Shown here: one piece after another, positions 8,805 through 16,100 of the stretch
Layout: each line of letters starts with the position of its first letter
Numbering within the stretch: position 1 is the first letter of the stretch
NCBI GenBank assembly: GCA_029863245.1
Contig: JAOTVV010000012.1
Span: 1-64,000, forward strand
Reading direction: 5' to 3'
DNA length: 64,000 nt
Source of the DNA: Gemmatimonadota bacterium
GTDB lineage: Bacteria > Gemmatimonadota > Gemmatimonadetes > Gemmatimonadales > GWC2-71-9
Translations under genes and position numbers: made by a program
The notes under the pieces: model-generated
Told to the model about the DNA's origin: nothing
Databases searched by the model: none
What the model saw: the letters and a program-made list of their open reading frames with translations, nothing else

Positions 8805-9800
8805 TTAGGCCCATTCGTCGAGGAGCGCATCGATGCGCCGGACCTGGGCCTCCGCACCGAGCAGCGAAAAGCTGACGCGGGCGGCGCACGCCAAGTCCCG
8901 CGCTTCCGCGTGGCGTCCCTGCTCCGCCAGGAGCAGGGCCAGGTCGCGCCCCGCCTCGGCGGCGAGCGCCGGTCGATCCTGGTGGTCGGCCCAGTCGATC
9001 GCATCGCGATATGTCCGCTCCGCCTCCTCCAGATCACCGAGAGCGGCCGTTGTCAGTGCGAGCACGCGCAGATCCTCCGCCTCGCCAATGGCGTCTTCCT
9101 GATCGCGATGGATCATCAGGGCGCGCTCGATTTCCCGCTCAGCAATCTGTGGTTCCCCGCGTAAGGTGCGGATCTCCGCCCGCCCGGCGATGGCGAACGC
9201 GAACAGCCCCAGATTTCCTGTTCCCTCTGCGGCGTACACCGCCCGGTCGGCCGACTCCATGGCGTAGTGGAGCTGGCCCAGGTCCCGATACGTGATCCGC
9301 AGATCGTTCTCGGTCTCCGCAATCCCCTGTGTCCACCCCGCGCGCTGAAAGGCCGCGAGCGCCAGCGTGTACCAGCTCACCGATTCGAGGTACTGGCCAC
9401 GGAGGTTTGCGATGATCCCGATGTTGTTGCAGCACCGGCCCACCGTCCCGAGGGCTCCCTGCGCCTTGGCTTCGGCGAGGCCCTGCACGAAGTAATCGGT
9501 AGCCTCGTCGAGCCGGCCGGTCTCGAGCGCGATGGCGCCGCGCACGTTGAGGGCTCGTGCATGTAGCGGTCGATCGCCGGCGTGATTCAGCGCAATGTCC
9601 ACGCAGCGCACAGCCTTGTCGTGCTGCCCCAACCGACCGTGGGCGATCCCGCACATGAGCGCCAGGGTCGGCGAGCGCGTGATCGGGTCGGGCTCCTGGA
9701 CACTCAGCCACCCGACGACCTCGCTGAAGCGGCCCTGATCCGTGAGACTTCGAACCCAGTTGAGCTCGGCGAGCGAGTCCCGCAGGTCGGCCATTACCAT
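8805..9800 (-). CDS. Tetratricopeptide-repeat protein
   Basis: 331 residues made almost entirely of helical TPR units, with the A/G/Y pattern in segments such as ALNVRGAIALETGRLDEATDYF, TVGRCCNNIGIIANLRGQYLES and DLRVLALTTAALGDLEEAERTY. No signal peptide, enzyme motif or DNA-binding domain is seen, so it is probably a cytosolic protein-interaction scaffold, similar to the TPR modules that accompany regulators. Its start region ATGGTAATG overlaps the stop TAA of the upstream lipoprotein gene (9794-9796), so the two are translationally coupled; either ATG (9800 or 9794) could be used. It is the last gene of the leftward group activator 2, lipoprotein, TPR. Confidence 0.8.
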   Translation of the reverse strand: MVMADLRDSLAELNWVRSLTDQGRFSEVVGWLSVQEPDPITRSPTLALMCGIAHGRLGQHDKAVRCVDIALNHAGDRPLHARALNVRGAIALETGRLDEATDYFVQGLAEAKAQGALGTVGRCCNNIGIIANLRGQYLESVSWYTLALAAFQRAGWTQGIAETENDLRITYRDLGQLHYAMESADRAVYAAEGTGNLGLFAFAIAGRAEIRTLRGEPQIAEREIERALMIHRDQEDAIGEAEDLRVLALTTAALGDLEEAERTYRDAIDWADHQDRPALAAEAGRDLALLLAEQGRHAEARDLACAARVSFSLLGAEAQVRRIDALLDEWA

Positions 9801-10489
9801 GAAACCGTATACCCCGAGAAATGGCCGATGGACATCCGGAAGCGCTGTCTCTCCCGGTCATGCCAGGCATTCACCTGCTCCCAGGCGGACTGCTGGTCGG
9901 CCCGGAACCAGATCCCGAGATAGTTGTCCTCGATGGTCCGGTCGTTCCAGTCCACATCCCCGTCACGATCCAGATCGGGGTCGGCCCAGCCGTACGACAG
10001 GGTGAGTGTCGCCAGCTCATTGGGATTGAACTGCAGGCCGCTTGGCTCCATGTCGACCAGTAGACGAACGCTGTCCACCGTGACGCTGATCAGCAGCGAG
10101 TCACCGCGGCTCAGCGGCGTTCCGTCGGGCCGCGTCACCAGCGAGTGCTCTTCCAGGCGGAGGCGCCAGAAAACGGGGCGCTTCTCGTCCTCCTCATCAT
10201 GTTCGTCATGCTCGCGACCGTCACCATTTGTGGCGTAGCGGATCTCGAACTTGCGGTCCTTACCCGCGATCGCCCAAAACTGTGCCTGGTACGTCTCGAG
10301 CGGGGGCGCGCTGCTCGCTGCCACGAGGATGCGGCTCTCGACTGACTGGTCTACAATTGGACCTCCCGACATGGCGGCGCTGGGGGTGAACCGCTCGGGT
10401 AGGGGTTCCATGACCACCGTCGACGTCTCACTGCAGGCCAGCACGAACGCTAGGCCGGCAACGCTCAGATTCCTTAGCAGCGCTTTCAT
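9794..10489 (-). CDS. Predicted lipoprotein with acidic DxDxDG segment
   Basis: A 231-residue protein of no recognised family. It begins with a lipoprotein signal ending VLAC (C19), so it should be anchored on the outer side of a membrane. Mid-protein there is a His/Asp/Glu-rich stretch (GREHDEHDEEDEKRP) and further on DPDLDRDGDVDWND, which looks like an EF-hand or dockerin-type calcium-binding loop. The C-terminus (FRMSIGHFSGYTVSW) resembles the end of beta-sandwich domains seen in similar secreted proteins. Start 10489 is chosen over upstream 10519 because CGAGGT precedes it and the signal peptide starts there. It lies 49 bp after activator 2 and is coupled to the TPR gene. Metal or surface sensing is possible but only inference. 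Confidence 0.7.
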   Translation of the reverse strand: MKALLRNLSVAGLAFVLACSETSTVVMEPLPERFTPSAAMSGGPIVDQSVESRILVAASSAPPLETYQAQFWAIAGKDRKFEIRYATNGDGREHDEHDEEDEKRPVFWRLRLEEHSLVTRPDGTPLSRGDSLLISVTVDSVRLLVDMEPSGLQFNPNELATLTLSYGWADPDLDRDGDVDWNDRTIEDNYLGIWFRADQQSAWEQVNAWHDRERQRFRMSIGHFSGYTVSW

Positions 10490-10538
10490 GTAACCTCGAA
10501 TCTCCCTCATGGGGCGCATGTTCGTGCTTCCTTCCTAT

Positions 10539-11873
10539 TCAGTTGTCGCGCAACAGGCGGCGCAGCCGTTGGCGTGATATCCCCAGCACCCGCGCCGTTT
10601 CGCTTCGGTTGCCGGCGCAGAGTGTGAGTGTCGCCAGCGCTGCAGCTTCGCTTATCTTACCAAGTTGGGCGGGAAAAGGTATCGGGCCAGCTCGCGTACT
10701 CCCGGAGTCCCGCGGCGGATGAACCAGCTCTCCGAGGTTCAGCTCCCCCGGAGCGGACAGGAGCAACGCGCGCTCGATTGCGTTCTTGAGTTCGCGCACG
10801 TTGCCTGGCCAGTGGTGCTCGAGCAGCGCCCGTCGCGCCGTGTCGTGCAGAGGGGGGCTGGGGAGTCCATGGTGTTTGGCGAGCCGCCGTAGCAGCGCCT
10901 GAGCGATCAGGAGCACGTCGTCGCCACGCTCACGAAGCGGCGGCATCGTGAGGGTGATGACGCTGAGGCGGAAATAGAGATCCTGGCGAAGCCGCCCTTC
11001 ACTGAGCGAGACCTCCAGGGCTTCGTTGGTCGCCGCCATCAACCGCACATCGACGCGACGCGACTTGGTGCCGCCGACCCGACGGACCTCCTTGTCGTCC
11101 AGCACGCGGAGCAGTTTGGCCTGGAGGTCGTGGGGCACCGTTCCCACCTCGTCGAGGAACAACGTGCCTCCCTCTGCGACCTCGAACAAACCCGGCTTCA
11201 TCGCGTGAGCGCTCGTGAATGCCCCCCGCTCGTGACCGAACAACTCTGACTCGATGAGCCGCTCGGGGAGCGCCGAGCAGTTGACGGCGACGAACGGGGC
11301 GGCACGGCGCGGGCCGCCGGTGTGGATGGCCCTGGCCAGTAGTTCCTTACCCGTTCCGGTCTCACCCATGATGAGCGCCGTGGCATCGGCGTATGCGAGA
11401 ATGTGCTCCGCGCGGCCCAGCACGTCTCTCAAGGCAGGGCTCTCCCCCACGATCTCCCGAAACGCCTGAGCCTTGGCACCAGCGGGTTCTCCAGCCGCAC
11501 TCCGAGCATTCTCGTCGAAGCGCTCGACCGCCAACGCTACGGCGTTCCGGAGCATCTCGAGATCGTCCGGCATCGCGAAATAGTCGGTGGCACCATGGGA
11601 TACCAGTTGGATCGCAATCCGTCTCCCCGGATCGGCCCCGACCACAAATAGGGGTTGCTCGGAAGCCACCCAGTGATTTTCGAGCCACTCCACGGCCTGC
11701 CACTCGGCCCCCCCGGCGGCCACGATGCTGGCGATCACATCTCCGCCGCCGGACGGACACGCATCGGCGGCTGCGTATATGCGGGCATCCACGCCAAAAC
11801 CCATGGCGAGTTCGCTCCAGAGTTCTGAGAATGCGTCAGATACTTGGACGATGGCCAATGTGGGACTGAACAT
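10539..11873 (-). CDS. NtrC-like activator with degenerate receiver and GAFTSA loop
   Basis: 444 residues from the ATG at 11873. Residues 1-120 resemble a response-regulator receiver fold but I cannot find the acidic pocket and phospho-acceptor Asp in their usual places. The AAA+ domain has Walker A GETGTGKE (170-177) and Walker B GGTLFLDE (235-242). The sigma-54 contact loop reads GAFTSA (217-222, bases 11208-11225) instead of the near-invariant GAFTGA. A Fis-type helix-turn-helix (ETARVLGISRQRLRRLL) ends the protein. The frame is open up to 12092, but the upstream part crosses the regulatory region and looks non-coding. Likely regulated through the dyad at 12087. With an altered loop it may activate weakly, act with the GAFTGA activator, or act as a repressor; this is inference. 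Confidence 0.85.
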   Translation of the reverse strand: MFSPTLAIVQVSDAFSELWSELAMGFGVDARIYAAADACPSGGGDVIASIVAAGGAEWQAVEWLENHWVASEQPLFVVGADPGRRIAIQLVSHGATDYFAMPDDLEMLRNAVALAVERFDENARSAAGEPAGAKAQAFREIVGESPALRDVLGRAEHILAYADATALIMGETGTGKELLARAIHTGGPRRAAPFVAVNCSALPERLIESELFGHERGAFTSAHAMKPGLFEVAEGGTLFLDEVGTVPHDLQAKLLRVLDDKEVRRVGGTKSRRVDVRLMAATNEALEVSLSEGRLRQDLYFRLSVITLTMPPLRERGDDVLLIAQALLRRLAKHHGLPSPPLHDTARRALLEHHWPGNVRELKNAIERALLLSAPGELNLGELVHPPRDSGSTRAGPIPFPAQLGKISEAAALATLTLCAGNRSETARVLGISRQRLRRLLRDN

Positions 11874-12197
11874 AGATAAGTCCGTGGCACTTAGCGTACC
11901 GTGCTTGTGGGAGCAGCTAAACAGTTGTCGCGTAGTCACTAACGACAGTTGACCCCTGGTCACAGGCTGTACTGGATCATACCAGGCTGGATTGAAACGT
12001 ACCAGTTGGAGGGGCGGCTGGCAGAAGGGCTGGGCCTGCGCCTCGTCCAGGCCACCGCACAATAGCCGCGTAAGCAGTCTCCTGGCGGGCACCTTTATTG
12101 TGCACCATTATCCTCCGTGTTGCGTGGGTACCCGTTGGGAGGTCACCAGCGGGGAGGCAGGCGCAGGCCGCCTCCACAGCAGAACGAGGCTCTTTCA
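11874..12197. other. Divergent regulatory region between activator 2 and response regulator
   Basis: 324 bp without a convincing gene. It holds TACCAG twice, 20 bp apart (11980 and 12000), and the dyad plus half-site at 12055-12105 listed separately. A second-rate -24/-12 match on the minus strand (GG at 11899-11900, GC at 11887-11888) would start transcription only 2 bases before the activator ATG. No clear promoter for the response regulator was found. Confidence 0.6.
12055..12105. promoter_or_regulatory. Dyad plus half-site 32 bp apart, candidate activator sites
   Basis: GGGCAC-N7-GTGCAC at 12087-12105 has the same arm sequence (GCAC/GTGC) and 7-bp spacer as the two dyads upstream of the multicopper oxidase promoter. 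Exactly 32 bp upstream, CCGCAC at 12055 repeats the left arm with a poor right arm. The 32-bp spacing equals that of the oxidase sites. The position between two regulator genes suggests autoregulation by one of them. Confidence 0.5.
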
Positions 12198-12854
12198 GTG
12201 TCCGAACCGATCAGGGTTCTCCTGGCCGACGACCATGCCGTGTTGCGCTCGGGACTGCGCAGGCTGTTGTCTGCGCAGCCGGATCTGGAGGTGGTGGGCG
12301 AGGCCTCGTCGGGTGAGGAAGCGATCGAGCGGACCAGGACCCTCCGGCCCGACGTTGTGGTGATGGACATCGTCATGCCGGGCATCGGGGGCGTCGAGGC
12401 CACCCGGCGGGTGGCGGCACTGGGGCTCGGGACCAGGATTCTCGCCCTCACTGGCCATGACGAGCAGGAGTTTCTCATTCCGGTCCTCAAGGCCGGGGCC
12501 GGCGGCTATATCACCAAGGACAAGGACGCGCACGAGCTGGCCGATGCCATTCGGGGCATCGCGCGCAACGACGTGTTTCTCTCTCCCTCCGCCACCAAGC
12601 TCCTCTTGGAGGTATACCGGGAAAGCAGTGGCAGTGACCCGAGCGCGATGCACCTGCTGAGCGCCCGCGAAACCGAGGTGCTCAAACTCACGGCTGCGGG
12701 CCACAGCTCGAGTGAGATCGGTCCGAAGCTGGGCGTGAGTGCCAAGACGGTCGATACCTACCGCGGCCGCGTCATGCAGAAGCTGAGACTCCACCGACGC
12801 TCGGAACTGGTCACCTTCGCCCTCCAGCACGGACTGCTCGAACCGGATCGGTAA
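12198..12854 (+). CDS. LuxR/NarL-type response regulator
   Basis: A 218-residue two-component response regulator: receiver domain with D11-D12 acidic pair, phospho-acceptor D57 in VVVMDIVMPG, the switch Thr in ALTGHD and the conserved Lys in YITKD, followed by a GerE/LuxR helix-turn-helix (LSARETEVLKLTAAGHSSSEIGPKLGVSAKTVDTY). The GTG at 12198 is chosen because GAGG lies 9 bases upstream and receiver homology begins at once; the frame is open to 12117. No histidine kinase is encoded in the window, so its input is unknown. It is divergent from activator 2 and precedes the giant oxidase gene, whose control it may share. Confidence 0.9.
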   Translation: MSEPIRVLLADDHAVLRSGLRRLLSAQPDLEVVGEASSGEEAIERTRTLRPDVVVMDIVMPGIGGVEATRRVAALGLGTRILALTGHDEQEFLIPVLKAGAGGYITKDKDAHELADAIRGIARNDVFLSPSATKLLLEVYRESSGSDPSAMHLLSARETEVLKLTAAGHSSSEIGPKLGVSAKTVDTYRGRVMQKLRLHRRSELVTFALQHGLLEPDR

Positions 12855-12908
12855 TCCCGATCCGGGATCTTCCGAGGACTTCCAGGACCTTCCCACCCCA
12901 CACCCGCA

Positions 12909-12959
12909 CCGCACCAGGCTAGTGCGGCTTGCACCGACGGATGCACCACTCTTGTGCGG
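12909..12959 (+). promoter_or_regulatory. Paired 19-bp dyads, predicted enhancer for the oxidase promoter
   Basis: CCGCAC-N7-GTGCGG at 12909-12927 and ATGCAC-N7-GTGCGG at 12941-12959. Both are 19 bp with a 7-bp spacer and their centres are 32 bp apart, about three helical turns. They lie about 143 and 111 bp upstream of the start predicted from the -24/-12 element at 13035, the usual distance for sigma-54 enhancers. An IHF-like sequence (TGACAACAGCTTG, 13006-13018, two mismatches to the usual consensus) lies between them and the promoter. Confidence 0.65.
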
Positions 12960-13034
12960 TTCCTCCTTACAGCGACATCCGGCGAAACAACCATAAGACT
13001 TTACTTGACAACAGCTTGACCACGTACCGCTAGG

Positions 13035-13050
13035 CGGCACGGTCGTTGCC
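13035..13050 (+). promoter_or_regulatory. Predicted sigma-54 (-24/-12) promoter of the multicopper oxidase
   Basis: CGGCACGGTCGTTGCC matches the core GGCACG-N4-TTGC completely, with GG at 13036-13037 and GC at 13048-13049 (12-bp register). Predicted start of transcription is near 13061, 90 bases before the oxidase ATG. The two dyads upstream and the two sigma-54 activators nearby support the call. Confidence 0.8.
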
Positions 13051-13150
13051 TAGAGAATGAGTAGGAATTCCCACACGGAGATACCGGGCCCGACGCACTG
13101 CCCCCCTCTCCCAATTCGGTTTTGGACGGTACGAGTCACGGAGGATCGTC

Positions 13151-16100
13151 ATGCAGAAGTGGTCACTATCCCTGCGGGCCCACCTGTCTCTGGTTGCCGC
13201 ACTGGGCTTTGCCATCGTGGCGAGCCCGGCCGGCGTCGAGGCGCAGGCGGCGCCCTCGTGTCCCGACGGGGGCGCTTTTGTCACCGCGAACGTCGTGGCG
13301 CTGGATCAGGTGTTCATCTACAACCGCCGCGGCGCGTTCGCGCCGGGGATGATCTACGCGCTGGAGCGCGACGTCGTTGCCAAACCGGGTACGGCCGGCG
13401 GCCCGGGGAACGTCATGTTGCGCCCGGACGAGCGCCCGCGGCCCCTGACGTTGCGCGTCAACGCGGGCGACTGCCTGGCAATCACCTTCACGAATCTCCT
13501 GGCGAATCCCCGTCCGGGGGGAAGCGGCGTCACACCGCTCGATCCTCCCTGGGACAACCAGCCCAATGAGCGGGCCGCATCCGTCCATGTGATCGGGATG
13601 CAGCTGCTGGGCGACATTGGGTCCGACGGCTCCAACGTCGGTCGGAACGCCAGCAGCCTGGTCATCCCCGGTGGTACGGCCACGTACTACCTCTACGCTC
13701 AGCGCGAGGGCACGTTTATGATGTACAGCGCCGGGGCGCAGACCGGGAGCGAGGCCGACGGCGGCACGCTTTCGTTCGGGCTGTTCGGCGCGATCAACGT
13801 GGAGCCGGCCGGCTCGGAGTGGTACCGCAGCCAGGTGTCGCGGGAAGAGATGGACCTAGCGACGGTCGGGAGGACGCCCGGCGGCCAGCCGATCCTCGAC
13901 TACGACGCGACGTATCCCGCGAACATAGTCCTTTACCCTCGCTCCGGCGGCGTCGCCGGCGTCCCGATTCTCAAGATGGTGGACGCGGCAGGCCAGATCG
14001 TCCACTCGGACCTCACGGCGATCATCACCGAACCTTGCGCGGAAAAGACTTATCCACTTAACCCGGCGCTCCCCAACCGCTGCGAGCCGTTCCGGGAGAT
14101 CACGGTCATCTTCCACGACGAGATCAAGGCCGTCCAGGCCTTCGATGTGTACAACGACCCGGTCCTGAGCCACACGCTGCACAGCGTGCGTGACGGGTTC
14201 GCGATCAACTACGGGACCGGCGGGATCGGCTCCGAGATCATCGCCAACCGGCTGGGCCTCGGCCCGGAAGCGGAGTGCAACGAGTGCAAGTACGAGGAGT
14301 TCTTCCTCACCTCGTGGGCACTGGGTGACCCGGCCATGGTGACGGACGTCCTCGCCAACGCGAGCGACCCAAACCCCGTGATCGGGGATCCCATTGTGGC
14401 CACGGTGGCGCTCTATCCGGACGACCCGTCCAACGTCTATCACAGCTACCTCAACGACCATGTGAAGATCCGCAACCTGCACGTGGGTCCCAAAGAGCAT
14501 CACATCTTCCACCTGCACGCGCACCAGTGGCTGTACACGCCCGATTCGGACGAATCGTCGTACCTCGACAGTCAGGCCATCGGGCCCGGCGGGTCCTACA
14601 CCTACGATATCGCCTACGGTGGCGGGGGGAACCGCAACAAGGGGCCGGGCGACGCGATCTTCCACTGCCACTTCTACCCCCACTTCGCCCAGGGCATGTG
14701 GGCGCTGTGGCGGAACCACGACGTGTTCGAGAACGGGACGCCGCTGGACGCTGACGGCAAGCCCAGCGGCACGCTCTCTGATTGGGAGAGCCGCGCCCTG
14801 CCGGACGCCGAAATCACGGCCGGCGCGCCGAACGTGGGCGTGGTCCCGATGCCCGGGCTGGCGATGGCGCCGATGCCGACCGCCCTCATGCCGGGCTACC
14901 CGTTCTACATCCCGGGTGTTGCGGGACACCGACCGCCCAAGCCGCCCCTCGACACCGAGATCGACGGCGGCCTGTCGCGGCACGTGGTCACGGCCGGCAC
15001 GGCGCACTTCCCGCCGCTCAACCGGCTCGACTTCGACAAGGTGAACGAGACGCTTGACGTCACGTTCCTGCCGGAGACCGGGACGGCTCTGGAAGTCAAC
15101 GCGATGAACTTCCATGCCGCCAAGGACCCGGAGACCGGGGCCTCGACCGGTATTGGCGCGTTCCAGCCGACCTACGACACGGATGGCAACGTTGCCAAGT
15201 TCCGGGTCAACGGTCTGCCCGGGATCGCCGGGGCGCCGTTTGCCGACCCCTGCGCCCTGGACGACGGTACGGCCTTCACGGGCCAGATGTATGAGTACCG
15301 GGCCGCGGGTTTCAAGCTCAACGCCACCTATAACAAGGTGGGCTGGAAGAACCCGCAGCACCACATGGAGGCACTGGATCAGGACGTGGGCGACTTCATG
15401 ACCGGCGCCAAGCCGCCCGAGCCCTTCTTCTTCCGGGCCAACTCCAACAGCTGCATCGAGTTCTACCTCACGAACCTGTTCCCCAACCTCTACCAGTTGG
15501 ACGACTTCCAGGTGCGGACGCCGGTAGACGTGCTGGGTCAGCACATCCACCTGGTCAAGTTCGACGTGACGTCGTCGGACGGTTCGGCCAACGGCTGGAA
15601 CTACGAGGACGGCAGCCTCTCGCCGGATGAGGTCAAGGAGCGGATCCATGCCATCCGGGCGTTCACGAATCTGGGCGGAAACCCCTGCCCCGTTGATGCG
15701 TTAGACAACGGCGGCAGGCCGGAAGAGTGCCCGGTCGCCGAGTGGCACCCGTTCTTCACAGATGTACCAGGAGTCGGTGACCTTGCCCTGGGCGCGCAGA
15801 CGACGATCCAGCGCTGGTACGCCGACGAATTGTTGAACAACAGCGGTGATGACCGGACGCTGCGCACCGTGTACACCCACGACCACTTCGCGCCCTCCAC
15901 CCAGCAGCAGGCCGGGTACTACGCGGGCCTGTTGATCGAGCCGGAAGGTTCGCAGTGGCTCATCGCCGAGGGCCCGGGCGCGGGGACACCCATGGGCGGG
16001 CGACCTGACGGCGGCCCCACCAGCTGGCAGGCGATCATCGAGCCACCCGACGGCGACGCCTACCGCGAGTTCATGTTCGAGATCCAGGACTTCGCTCTCG

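Noticed and set aside
12088-12103. Possible -24/-12 promoter GGGCACCTTTATTGTG for the response regulator
   Set aside because: The -12 element reads GT instead of GC, and the match is explained better by the GGGCAC-N7-GTGCAC dyad that covers it.
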